From assembly GCF_900116865.1 (NCBI RefSeq), contig NZ_FPCD01000005.1, positions 226,954 to 290,953 on the forward strand: 64,000 nt of DNA, in the 5' to 3' direction. Shown here piece after piece: positions 34,133-43,268 of the stretch. This DNA comes from Butyrivibrio sp. M55 (GTDB taxonomy: Bacteria > Bacillota > Clostridia > Lachnospirales > Lachnospiraceae). The notes beneath the pieces were generated by a model. That model ran no database searches and was not told the origin of the DNA. It saw only the letters and a program-made list of their open reading frames with translations. Positions within the stretch are counted from its first letter, which is position 1; each line of letters begins with the position of its first letter. A program made the position numbers and the translations under genes.

Positions 34133-35902
34133 TTATTTCTCCCAATTTCTACTGGTATAGACCGTAAATCTATCACTCTCGAAGACTATATTATAATCGT
34201 TTTTTTCTATATAGTCCATTAACATCTTTTCCTTGGCTGCAATATTGGGATTCTCCTGCATGGCTAAGTCCAGCGCTCCCATGATCACAGTAGGCTTTGG
34301 CTCATCCGACGAATCAAGCTTTTCTATCGCGCTCTTAAAGCTAACGGTAGAATAGCTGTCAAGATCAGGCCATGTCGTGTCTATAGCAGGCTCAATATCA
34401 AAGAGATACGGTATTCCCGGGACATCACCAAAAACAAGCGCCTTACTCTGCATCAGGTCATTATCTTTAAGACAGATCTCCAGTTCTTTGATCGCGTCGT
34501 AATTTTCTTTAGTTGTTACAAGACCATTCGCCTTTGCAATATCTGTCACCTTTGTATCAAGCTTTGGTTCAAGATCATTGTGATCTGCAAATGAAAATCT
34601 GATGTGAAAAATAGCCCCTTGCACCAGCAATACAACGATAACTCCCGTTATTATTGCCTGCCATGCGAAATGATAATCCTTGTCTCCAAGTCTTTGCATA
34701 AGTCTTCGTATAAGCCACAGACCTATTGGCGCTATAAGGAAAAGACAATTAACCACCGGCATTGTACGATTATTACTTCCGATCGGCAGAATGAATATAA
34801 GCATAAGAGCTGCAAATGACAGCGTCTGCTCTTCTTTAGTGCCGCCGAGAAATCCGCTTGCTCCGACAATACATAAGATAACAGTCATTATCAAAAACAT
34901 CATTGCCGCCTGGAAGATTGAATCGTAGTAATAATAATTTCTTGTGAATACTCCTCTGGAAAAATAATACTTCGCAAGTACAAGAAGTCCTGCCACAAAA
35001 AGCATTTTTTTAAATAATACAAATCTCTCTTTTGCCAAAAGAAACATGATGATTCCTGCAATAATGCATGGGATCATTATCAGCATATTTCCAAGCGTAT
35101 GCATATATGCTTCGAGAATATCTGCCAGCATACCGCCCGATGAATAGTCGGTTGCTTCGCCGGTCATTGCAAAAAGCTTACCTATCGCATTTGGATATGT
35201 ATCAAAGCCGTATATTAGCGAAATAAAAAGTAGCGGCACTCCAACCCCCGCAGCATAACCCGCAATACAAACACCTGTCTTTTTCGCGGCATCCACGAAC
35301 TTATCTTTTGAAATAAAAGAATTGAACCACAGAATCAAAATAAGCATGCAATCAAGAATAGCCGGAAAACGCATCAGTATATTAAGTCCGAGGCACGCTC
35401 CTGCCGCAAAAAGCAAAATATTCTGCCTTTCCTTTGAAAAAATACCAAGAACAAGTAAAAGCGTTCCCAAAGTCACCATCAGATACGGGAGGTAATGATA
35501 TAGGATCACTCTCGGTGCCCAACAAAGGCTTTCAGCGATAATCTCTCCGATAAATATCAAGTACCCCGGAATCCATTTTTGAAGTAAATAGTACGATACA
35601 AGCGCCATTGCACTTATTATGAAAGTACAATAGACAGAAAAACCGAGCATAGTTCCCGCGCCCGGAAATTTCATTATGATGCTTCCGACAAGATTAGACA
35701 GAAACGTCGAAAAGAGCCACATAGGATCAACGCTTCCCATAAACTCATAGTTTCCCAGATTATACGTGGTATCAACAATATCAAGTCCCTTGGTTATACC
35801 AAAAAAGGGATATAACAACAATACCACCGGAAAGAAATATCTTTCCAGCGGCTGCCTAAATCCCTTTAATTTCATAAAATAGCTTCTGATATTTTTTAAC
35901 AT
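34133..35902 (-). CDS. Polytopic membrane protein, possible GT-C glycosyltransferase
   Basis: This 589-residue protein has about eleven to twelve helices and a soluble C-terminal domain (from about 440: RFSFADHNDLEPKLDTK). It has a first outer loop of TKGLDIVDTTYNLGNYEF, whose Asp residues fit a GT-C catalytic loop. The layout matches the 594-residue protein at 30667-32451, though the sequences are only weakly alike. It overlaps the acyltransferase-3 gene by 7 bp and is followed by gtrA. It probably transfers a polyprenyl-phosphate-linked sugar outside the cell. No precise family was recognised. Confidence 0.62.
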   Translation of the reverse strand: MLKNIRSYFMKLKGFRQPLERYFFPVVLLLYPFFGITKGLDIVDTTYNLGNYEFMGSVDPMWLFSTFLSNLVGSIIMKFPGAGTMLGFSVYCTFIISAMALVSYYLLQKWIPGYLIFIGEIIAESLCWAPRVILYHYLPYLMVTLGTLLLVLGIFSKERQNILLFAAGACLGLNILMRFPAILDCMLILILWFNSFISKDKFVDAAKKTGVCIAGYAAGVGVPLLFISLIYGFDTYPNAIGKLFAMTGEATDYSSGGMLADILEAYMHTLGNMLIMIPCIIAGIIMFLLAKERFVLFKKMLFVAGLLVLAKYYFSRGVFTRNYYYYDSIFQAAMMFLIMTVILCIVGASGFLGGTKEEQTLSFAALMLIFILPIGSNNRTMPVVNCLFLIAPIGLWLIRRLMQRLGDKDYHFAWQAIITGVIVVLLVQGAIFHIRFSFADHNDLEPKLDTKVTDIAKANGLVTTKENYDAIKELEICLKDNDLMQSKALVFGDVPGIPYLFDIEPAIDTTWPDLDSYSTVSFKSAIEKLDSSDEPKPTVIMGALDLAMQENPNIAAKEKMLMDYIEKNDYNIVFESDRFTVYTSRNWEK

Positions 35903-37032
35903 AAGTCATCATCCACACGTTTTATCAGTCTGAATAAACCTGTATCACCAAGCACTCTTCCGATGAAATTGAAAATATACTTTCTGATCCAGTCCACAAA
36001 GATTCCCGCGAAGAACACCATAAGAACAGAAATAACCAGATGAATAAAGAATGTAAGAACATTATCAAGCGGAGTCTCTCCGATAATCTGCTCTATCCAC
36101 TCAACCCACCTGTCCGCAATCTCAAAGTGCATGTGAAGAAGATATACGCCCAGAGTATATGGCGCTATTATCCTGATCACCTCAGCAAGAAGATTTTCTT
36201 TTAACCTCATAAATCTAAAGACTGAAAACAGTCCAAGTGCTCCTGTAAGGGCAAAAAAGAAATTGTAGTGATAAGGAATATCCCTTGCCAAATATATAAA
36301 CTTACCCGTTTCAAAATTTATCTTATAAAAGACAAAGATAATTGCAGCTATAACAATAACCGATACAAGATAAACGAGCGCACTTCTCTTTGCATCGCGG
36401 AAAAGGACAACATTGTATTTCCTGATATATGCCGCGATAAGGTACAGGCAAATGAACCATCCGAAGTCATATCCCCTTCTGTCCGTGCCAAACTGTGCGG
36501 GAACGATACTCTTAATAAAACAAAACCAGGTAAGAAGCCCAATAATGACTGTCTTAAGCTGTTTTCTCTTAAGCGTGTTTACCGCTGCATTCATGACGGG
36601 TGCAAGCACATACATGATGACATACGCCGTCACAAACCAATAGTGCTCACTTGATATCGGGAAAAGATATCTCAAAGCCCTGTCAAGCTTATCTTCAGAC
36701 CTGACAGAATATGCTCCCACCATCATCATTGCGCCTGAAATAAGAAGTGTATAGAAATAAACCTGCAAAATAAGGAGTAATACCTTACTGAGTTTCACTT
36801 TCGAAGAAGACAGATAGTATCCGCTTATAAGCACATAAACGTTAACGCCCGTAATGGCAATGGCTTCAAGTATCGTTGCAAATATCTGCACACTCGAAGC
36901 AGGCTCTCCAAGCACAAGCAGCGCATTCGACTGATGGTTAAAATGGAGAGTAATGATCATAAGCATGGCTACGATTCTGAGAAGTTCAATATTTGCATCT
37001 CTCTTTTTTTTCGTAATACTCTGACTGTCCAT
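35896..37032 (-). CDS. Acyltransferase-3 family membrane protein
   Basis: This 378-residue, about ten-helix protein begins RDANIELLRIVAMLMIITLHFNH, the hallmark of acyltransferase-3 proteins with the catalytic-type His in the first helix. VYVLISGYYLSSS and GVYLLHMHFEI occur later. These proteins O-acetylate or otherwise acylate surface glycans. It is independent of the MBOAT system at the other end of the cluster, so the glycan may carry two kinds of acyl group. It overlaps the next gene by 7 bp. Confidence 0.9.
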   Translation of the reverse strand: MDSQSITKKKRDANIELLRIVAMLMIITLHFNHQSNALLVLGEPASSVQIFATILEAIAITGVNVYVLISGYYLSSSKVKLSKVLLLILQVYFYTLLISGAMMMVGAYSVRSEDKLDRALRYLFPISSEHYWFVTAYVIMYVLAPVMNAAVNTLKRKQLKTVIIGLLTWFCFIKSIVPAQFGTDRRGYDFGWFICLYLIAAYIRKYNVVLFRDAKRSALVYLVSVIVIAAIIFVFYKINFETGKFIYLARDIPYHYNFFFALTGALGLFSVFRFMRLKENLLAEVIRIIAPYTLGVYLLHMHFEIADRWVEWIEQIIGETPLDNVLTFFIHLVISVLMVFFAGIFVDWIRKYIFNFIGRVLGDTGLFRLIKRVDDDLC

Positions 37033-37101
37033 TACACCTCCGTTTATATTTCCATAGTCAAACCGGTCAAATTACTACTCCTGCCGATTGCTAATTTGCA
37101 T

Positions 37102-38868
37102 TTATCTGTCTGCGACAGCTTTGCCGTCTTTTATTGCATAAACCATATCGCACTTTTCGATCGTCTGAAGTCTGTGCGCTATGATAACAAGCGTTTTTCT
37201 TCCATGGAGCCTGTTTATTGAATCCATGATAGCTGCCTCAGTCTCATTATCAAGAGCTGAAGTTGCTTCATCGAGAACAAGTACCTCCGGATCTTCGAAA
37301 AGAGCTCTCGCTATACCGATTCTCTGTCTCTGTCCACCGGAAAGACGAATTCCTCTCTCACCGATCTTAGTATCAAGACCTTCGGGAAGAGACTTAACGT
37401 ATTCATCAAGTGATGCTTCTTTAAGCGCCTGCCATACTTTGGCATCGTCAATATCTTCATCGGCATAGCCGAAAGCAACATTCTTTCTGATGGTTGAGTC
37501 GATCATGAAGATTGTCTGCGGAATGTAGCCGATATTCTTGAGCCATCCGCTATAGTTCTCCATTACATCAACGCCGTCGGCATAGATGTGTCCGCTCTCT
37601 GTCTGAAGGAGTCCGAGCATAACGTCTACGATTGTAGTCTTACCCGCACCCGAAGTACCTACGATACCTACGGACTTTCCTACAGGAACTTCCATATCCG
37701 CATGATTGAGCACATATCTGTCAGCCCCCGGATATTTGTAAGTGATGTCCTTGAGCGAAATAGTCTTATTAACGGGAAGCTTCTTGGTTTCAAGCTTCTT
37801 CTTGTAATCCTCGCTGTTGTATGAGATAGAGCTGTCGTTAATCTCCTCCTGAAGATTGTCACTTACATTCATAAGGAAAGGCTCAAAATAGGCAATACTT
37901 GTAAGGTAGTTGTTTATTCTGTTGGCACTTGGAAGCAGTCTTGCTGCAGCCAAAGCAAGAACGGAAAACTGCGCAAGCAAAGCTGCATTGTCTGTTCCAC
38001 TTGCCATTGCAAACAACATATATCCCAGCATTCCTGCAATAGCGATTGTCTCGATAAGAAGCCTTGGTGTTGAATTGTACAGATTGTATTTCTGCACCGC
38101 ATTTACATATCCGGCGCCGCAGTCGGCATATCCGTTTATAAAATAATTCTCTTTATTGGCTATTTTAATCTCTTTTATTCCTGTAACAGATTCATCAATC
38201 CACTTGTAAAGACCGCTGTAGTAATCTTGATTTTCTTCTCCCGCCTTTACCATTATAGGCTTTATAAAATATTTGATAGTAAGAAGCACTGCAATCAGGA
38301 CTGATGCTATACATATAGTCATTATCGCATCCTGCTTGAGCAAAATGACTACAAGACAGCCAAAAACAATAATCTCACTAATAAGCTGTAAAGTACTGAG
38401 AATAAGGCCATACATATTATTAACATCAGATGTAATATTTCTCTGAATAACACTGGTATCAGCGTTCAGATAATACTCATAAGGACGCTGCATGAAATTT
38501 ATCATCATCCTTCTTGAAGTTGCAAACTGATTGGTATATACAAACTTAAGCTGCACCTTGTTCATAAAGAACAAAAAGATGTTTTTCACCACAAAGACAA
38601 ATATCATTGCCACCATGAAAAAGCCTACAAGTTTGGTGGAATCAGTTAGGTCTTCGTTATAATTAAACACCGAATAGTAGATAAAAGAAATTATCTCGCT
38701 GTCATTTATAAGCTCAGGCTTTATCAAAATCTCCATGATGGGAGCAATAAGTGCAATTCCCAGAGATTCAAGAATACCTCCAATAAGCATCAAAAAAACA
38801 ATGCCCACCATCTGCTTTTTCTGCTTTGCATCGAGCAACAGCATCAGTTTCTTGTAAATTTTACGCAT
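37102..38868 (-). CDS. ABC transporter, fused permease-ATPase (PglK-like glycan flippase)
   Basis: This 588-residue half-transporter has six N-terminal helices and an ATPase domain with Walker A GTSGAGKTT, signature LSGGQRQRIGIARAL, Walker B VLVLDEATSALD and the switch His in IIAHRLQT. Its context among lipid-linked glycan genes, with no separate Wzx-type flippase seen in the window, points to export of the undecaprenyl-PP oligosaccharide as in PglK. It works as a homodimer by family rule. It lies between the nonulosonate transferase gene and the acyltransferase gene. Confidence 0.9.
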   Translation of the reverse strand: MRKIYKKLMLLLDAKQKKQMVGIVFLMLIGGILESLGIALIAPIMEILIKPELINDSEIISFIYYSVFNYNEDLTDSTKLVGFFMVAMIFVFVVKNIFLFFMNKVQLKFVYTNQFATSRRMMINFMQRPYEYYLNADTSVIQRNITSDVNNMYGLILSTLQLISEIIVFGCLVVILLKQDAIMTICIASVLIAVLLTIKYFIKPIMVKAGEENQDYYSGLYKWIDESVTGIKEIKIANKENYFINGYADCGAGYVNAVQKYNLYNSTPRLLIETIAIAGMLGYMLFAMASGTDNAALLAQFSVLALAAARLLPSANRINNYLTSIAYFEPFLMNVSDNLQEEINDSSISYNSEDYKKKLETKKLPVNKTISLKDITYKYPGADRYVLNHADMEVPVGKSVGIVGTSGAGKTTIVDVMLGLLQTESGHIYADGVDVMENYSGWLKNIGYIPQTIFMIDSTIRKNVAFGYADEDIDDAKVWQALKEASLDEYVKSLPEGLDTKIGERGIRLSGGQRQRIGIARALFEDPEVLVLDEATSALDNETEAAIMDSINRLHGRKTLVIIAHRLQTIEKCDMVYAIKDGKAVADR

Positions 38869-38891
38869 AAAATAATTTATACCCTTCTGAT

Positions 38892-39968
38892 TTAATCCGT
38901 TATCGCTTCGTTCTGTCTGTGTATCTCGGGCGCCTCGTACTTATCCATGAAATCATCGCCGAGATAATGTTTTTCCTTTACAAAATTAATCGAATCAACA
39001 ACAGTATATACAGACACAAGTCTGTCAAATGAAAGACCCTCTATAAAGTTAAGCATCTCCATAGGAAATGACCCGTCAAGCACAATTGCATCGGGGAATG
39101 CCTTTGTATAATCAAGGTAATCTCTCGGGTGCTGCTTTATCATGACCACAGCATCCCTTCCATCTATATTACCATAGGCGTCAATAATATCTCTGAATAT
39201 GCGCTCTCTTGTCTCAAGATCGCACAAAGGCTCTGACAAAACAAGAAGTGTCTTTCCGTCTTTCTCCTTAAAGAGCTTATCCTTAAGCCCTTTCATATCA
39301 TCGACAAAAAGCTCAAGCATCTTCTCTTTTTCCTGAGAAGTAAGTCTGTCTGTGAGCTTCTTTCTCGGAAGTTCAACATACTTTTTGCAAGGATAAGGAA
39401 GCACAGATATGTTATTAACTTCCATATCTATACAATATCTGCCATATCCGTTTTGGATATGAATAAGTCCCAGAGATGCGATGAATGCTTTGATCTTAAA
39501 ATGACCTCTGTTATCATAACGAGCCGTATCATAATATCTTATGCAGTCCAGCCCGTCCTCAACGGCGTGATATCTTATCTTCTTGTAGTTAAGATAATAG
39601 CCTATCGGATCGGAATCACAGAAAACATATATATCCTTGTATTTCTTGAAATCAACCGGAATGTACCGTTCCTGAAGCTTGCCGAATTTCCTGCAGAACT
39701 TCATTCTCTTTATCATGTTTGTCACGATATTTCCCGAATCAGTCTTAAGCTCTTTGAGCTCAGGGAAAAAAGCGTCTTCCTTCTCATCGTACTCAAAAAC
39801 CTCTTCAAAAATATCGCTCTTCTTCGCTCTCTCTACCATATTTCCAAATTTATTGGACATCTTGGAAAGAACAAGCGAAGCTTTTCCGCCGTCAGCAATA
39901 TAAAATTCTTTTAAGCATGCCACATACACATGGTAAAAAGTGTGACAGACATAAATTCTATCGTGCAT
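38892..39968 (-). CDS. Sialyltransferase-like GT-B, candidate nonulosonic acid transferase
   Basis: This 358-residue protein opens DRIYVCHTFYHVYVAC. It carries the two short motifs common to bacterial sialyltransferases: HAVEDGLD (Glu137-Asp138-Gly139) and KQHPRDYLDY (His280-Pro281), followed by LDGSFPMEML. This pattern fits GT52/GT80-type enzymes. Upstream genes make a CMP-activated pseudaminic-acid-like sugar, so this is the best candidate for its transferase. No membrane helix is present. Subfamily and acceptor are not certain. Confidence 0.78.
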   Translation of the reverse strand: MHDRIYVCHTFYHVYVACLKEFYIADGGKASLVLSKMSNKFGNMVERAKKSDIFEEVFEYDEKEDAFFPELKELKTDSGNIVTNMIKRMKFCRKFGKLQERYIPVDFKKYKDIYVFCDSDPIGYYLNYKKIRYHAVEDGLDCIRYYDTARYDNRGHFKIKAFIASLGLIHIQNGYGRYCIDMEVNNISVLPYPCKKYVELPRKKLTDRLTSQEKEKMLELFVDDMKGLKDKLFKEKDGKTLLVLSEPLCDLETRERIFRDIIDAYGNIDGRDAVVMIKQHPRDYLDYTKAFPDAIVLDGSFPMEMLNFIEGLSFDRLVSVYTVVDSINFVKEKHYLGDDFMDKYEAPEIHRQNEAITD

Positions 39969-40007
39969 CTTCCTATCTTCCGTTTCTTATCGGAACCCCC
40001 GTTTAGA

Positions 40008-41066
40008 TCAATGTTTCCTTAGATCTCTGTAAAACCACAGCAGTCTGTAATAAATATAAAACAGAAGGTGTGACTTCATCTGCATCTTAATAAGCTTCTT
40101 TTCTTCCGCATGAACTTTCTCAATATAATATGCATTATTCTGAAAATCAGGGAAAGTCGCTTTCATCTCTTTAGCAAGCTTCTTTGCAAAGCCATAACTG
40201 TTCTTTATCCCCGATTTCTTGGGCATTACGGAAAAAAGTGTGTTTACATAAAATAACACAGTATATTGAAACTCAATCTCATCTTTATAATCATCAAAAT
40301 AGCCGTTTTCTTTGGCTTCCGTAAGTATCTGTCTTCCCGCTGTCATTCTGTCTTCGAGATTCTTCTCGGAAATACTGTGAACCGTCGAAGCATTGTGCTG
40401 ATAATAAAAATAAAGCGGCTCTTCAATATATTCGAAATGCTTGGACCTTATCATCCAGGTATTACTTACCGCATTGTCTTCGTAAAAAATATCTTCGGGG
40501 AAGATATCAAGTTTTTCTTTTGTTCCCGGAACATAATCGCCGACTATGATCTCTCTTTTATAAACCTTTACAACAAGACTTCCGGTCTCTATGAGAAGGT
40601 TCTTGTAGCGTTCTTTATCCATAACGCCCGTTTGGGAAAAATTGTTGTTGTGGACTATCTTTCCGACTTCGAAAGTATGTTTATCCACAAAACAGTAGTC
40701 GCATCCGACCATGTCCGCTCCCGTTTCTTCAGCCTTTCCAATAAGCCTTTCGTAGTAATCGGGAACAATCCAGTCATCGGCATCTATAAATCCAAGCCAC
40801 TCGCCCTTTGCAACGGCAAGTCCGATATTCTTGGCTCCGCCCTGATGGTGATTAACTTCGGACCTTATGGCAATGAAATTTTCCGGATACTTTTTGCTGT
40901 AATCAAGAAGTATATCATAAGAATTATCCGTCGAGCAGTCATCGACCGCTATGATTTCAAAGTCCTTAGGATCCAGTGTCTGTGCCACCAGACTTTTTAA
41001 ACAATAATCAAGTTTTCCGTCAGCTGCCATGTTGTAAACAGGCACTATTATACTCAGTTTTTTCAT
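40008..41066 (-). CDS. Glycosyltransferase family 2 (GT-A)
   Basis: This 352-residue enzyme has LSIIVPVYNMAADGKLDYCL, AVDDCSTDNSYDIL and FIDADDWIVPDYYERL (DxD metal motif). The C-terminal third is basic with a helical end (YIYYRLLWFYRDLRKH). It is translationally coupled to the upstream PseG-like gene by a 4-bp ATGA overlap. As an inverting family it should add one sugar to the lipid-linked glycan. The donor is unknown. Confidence 0.9.
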   Translation of the reverse strand: MKKLSIIVPVYNMAADGKLDYCLKSLVAQTLDPKDFEIIAVDDCSTDNSYDILLDYSKKYPENFIAIRSEVNHHQGGAKNIGLAVAKGEWLGFIDADDWIVPDYYERLIGKAEETGADMVGCDYCFVDKHTFEVGKIVHNNNFSQTGVMDKERYKNLLIETGSLVVKVYKREIIVGDYVPGTKEKLDIFPEDIFYEDNAVSNTWMIRSKHFEYIEEPLYFYYQHNASTVHSISEKNLEDRMTAGRQILTEAKENGYFDDYKDEIEFQYTVLFYVNTLFSVMPKKSGIKNSYGFAKKLAKEMKATFPDFQNNAYYIEKVHAEEKKLIKMQMKSHLLFYIYYRLLWFYRDLRKH

Positions 41067-42148
41067 GTAAGCTCCAAAATTGCCTCAGCTATCTTTTTTG
41101 CACCGTCTCTTCCGACTATGCTTCTGGCCGAATCACTCATTTTCTGTCTAAAAGCTTTATTATCCACTGACGCAACGCCCCAGGTCACGATCTTGCGCAG
41201 CACCTTGTCATCCTCACGCACATCTCCGGCGTATTTTGCAGCTCCAACTTTATCAAAGCCTTTTACAAATTCCATCTGATTGTCTGCCATACTGAACACT
41301 ACTGTCGGAACGCCGACCGCACATAACTCGTAAAGCGTTGTCCCGCCTGCAGTTACAGCAAAATCGGCATCCTTCATGATTTCCGACATATCCGTCACAT
41401 ATTCATGAAGCATGATTTCCGGATGATTCCCGGCAAGTTCTTTAAGTTCATCTTTGTACTCGTCTTCAAAAAGAGCTCCCACTATAACATCACACGAAAT
41501 ATCCTTTTCAAAACACGGCACATTCCTGTTAAGTTCACGCTCCTCGTATACGCTCTTAAGCATAGTCCCTATAACGTGATAAGGATCCGTTCCTCCCGTC
41601 GACAAAAATGCTCTGCCCGCGCTGTCTTTTACCTTGTATTCTATATCCGAAAACTGCTTTCTAAGCGGCGCATACTCACCACCAAGAAGTTTTACGGGTG
41701 CACTGTACATGCTTTCATCAAAAATAAGGTCATAATTGACAACCATGTCAACCGGATAATCAAACTTGCAAAGATCGTCAATATAGCCGGTCTTTGTGCC
41801 CGGACTGTTCTCTTTTACAGCTGAACTCAGAAGATTAAAATACTCTTCTGTCATAAAATATGAATCTATCAAGAAAAAATCCGGCTTCTCATCTCTGAGA
41901 ATCTCGCTAAGTGCCGGAAAATCGGTAAGCGGGTCTGAAAAAACAGAGTGAAGTATCCTTGCATTATAAAAAACTCCGTCCTCATCGGACAAAGTTTTCA
42001 AAAGATCTGCGCTGTCCTCATCAGATAAGATAAACTCCGGCTCTGCTCCAAGATCCGCCAGTTCTTTTGCGATAGTCATGCATCTTCGTATATGCCCCGT
42101 AGCGATTATTCCGTTACCGTTAGCTTTGATCCAGACTTTTTTTCCCAT
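41063..42148 (-). CDS. pseG: PseG-like UDP-sugar hydrolase (pseudaminic acid pathway)
   Basis: The start is ATG 42148 with AAGGAGGACAG just upstream; a longer reading from 42172 is not supported. The 361-residue GT-B-fold hydrolase begins VWIKANGNGIIATGHIRRC (GHIRRC at 18-23, the PseG-type Gly-His and Arg-Cys). It has IDSYFMTEEYF, FLSTGGTDPYHV and FAVTAGGTTLYELCAVGVP. PseG removes UDP from UDP-2,4-diacetamido-2,4,6-trideoxy-altrose. The neighbours are PseI-like and cytidylyltransferase genes, which agrees. Length is somewhat above classical PseG. Confidence 0.85.
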   Translation of the reverse strand: MGKKVWIKANGNGIIATGHIRRCMTIAKELADLGAEPEFILSDEDSADLLKTLSDEDGVFYNARILHSVFSDPLTDFPALSEILRDEKPDFFLIDSYFMTEEYFNLLSSAVKENSPGTKTGYIDDLCKFDYPVDMVVNYDLIFDESMYSAPVKLLGGEYAPLRKQFSDIEYKVKDSAGRAFLSTGGTDPYHVIGTMLKSVYEERELNRNVPCFEKDISCDVIVGALFEDEYKDELKELAGNHPEIMLHEYVTDMSEIMKDADFAVTAGGTTLYELCAVGVPTVVFSMADNQMEFVKGFDKVGAAKYAGDVREDDKVLRKIVTWGVASVDNKAFRQKMSDSARSIVGRDGAKKIAEAILELT

Positions 42149-42180
42149 TCTGTCCTCCTTACATTTCGGCAAAGAGTATC

Positions 42181-43248
42181 TTAATTAAAATCCTCGTACT
42201 TTAGAGGTTCGCCCCTGTAAAGGTCGTGCGTGGCCTTTTTACCGACAACATTGTCATATTCTACAGGCGGAAGCCCGTTTCCCGGACGAATTGACCTTAT
42301 ATTCTGTGAAGTAAGCGCTTCTCCCTGCTTAACATCTTCTACAACAAAAAGAGATCTTGCTCCCTCTCGCTCTGTTTCCTGGACGGGAGTAAGCTTGTAT
42401 TCTTTGCTTCCAAGAGCTTTCTCAACCATTCTCACATTCTTTACAAGCTCCGCAAACTCCTGCGGCTCCATTGAAAAAGCTCCGTCAGGGCCGCCATCAC
42501 TTCGCTTAAGTGTGAGATGCTTTTCTATCATTCTTGCACCGAGTGCAACAGAAGCTACCGCAACCGCGCTTCCCATGGTATGATCCGAAAGTCCCATAAC
42601 ACAGCCGTATTCCTGTGCAAGCGTAGGTATCATATTAAGATTTACATCTTCGTAAGGTGTTGGATAAGCAGATGTGCATTTCAACAGGATAATGTCCTTA
42701 TTGCCCTCTGCAAGGCACGCCTCTATAGCAAGCCTTATATCGCTTTCTCTTGCTACTCCCGTAGCAATGATCATCGGCTTTTTCTTTGATGCACACTGTC
42801 TGATAAGCGGAATGTCCGTTATTTCATAAGAAGCAATCTTGTATGCGGGCATATCCATCTCTTCCATAAATTCAACAGCCGTGCTGTCAAAAGGAGATGA
42901 AAAACAATCAAGTCCCAGCTTTTTGGCTTCTTCGCAGAGCTTTGGCTGCCAGTCCCAGGGAGTGTACGCTTCCTCATAAAGTTTATGAAGAGTTGTGCCG
43001 TCCCAGATGGTTCCGCCCGTAATCTGAAAATAGCTCTTATCGGAATCAATTGTTATTGTATCAGCCGTGTAAGTCTGCAGCTTTATAGCATCAACGCCTG
43101 CCTCTTTGGCAGCGTGAATTATCTCGACTGCTCTGTTATAATCCTGCAGATGATTGGCTGACATCTCAGCAATAATATAGACAGGATCGTCAGCTCCGAT
43201 GTAATGATCTGCGAGCTTGATCCTCCGGTTAAGTTCAAACATAGACAT
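42181..43248 (-). CDS. pseI: Pseudaminic acid synthase (PseI/NeuB family)
   Basis: This 355-residue NeuB-family synthase has YIIAEMSANHLQDYNRAVEI, DAIKLQTYTADTIT, the PseI-like phrase GGTIWDGTTLHKLY, and YKIASYEITDIPLI, LLKCTSAYPT, GLSDHTMG and IEKHLT. A C-terminal SAF/antifreeze-like domain starts near residue 290 (LFVVEDVKQGEALT). It condenses the hexose product of PseG with phosphoenolpyruvate to a nonulosonic acid. It follows the cytidylyltransferase fusion by 20 bp. The PseI rather than NeuB/LegI branch is suggested by these motifs. Confidence 0.9.
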   Translation of the reverse strand: MSMFELNRRIKLADHYIGADDPVYIIAEMSANHLQDYNRAVEIIHAAKEAGVDAIKLQTYTADTITIDSDKSYFQITGGTIWDGTTLHKLYEEAYTPWDWQPKLCEEAKKLGLDCFSSPFDSTAVEFMEEMDMPAYKIASYEITDIPLIRQCASKKKPMIIATGVARESDIRLAIEACLAEGNKDIILLKCTSAYPTPYEDVNLNMIPTLAQEYGCVMGLSDHTMGSAVAVASVALGARMIEKHLTLKRSDGGPDGAFSMEPQEFAELVKNVRMVEKALGSKEYKLTPVQETEREGARSLFVVEDVKQGEALTSQNIRSIRPGNGLPPVEYDNVVGKKATHDLYRGEPLKYEDFN

Positions 43249-43268
43249 TTCCTATGTCCTCCAAAAAA

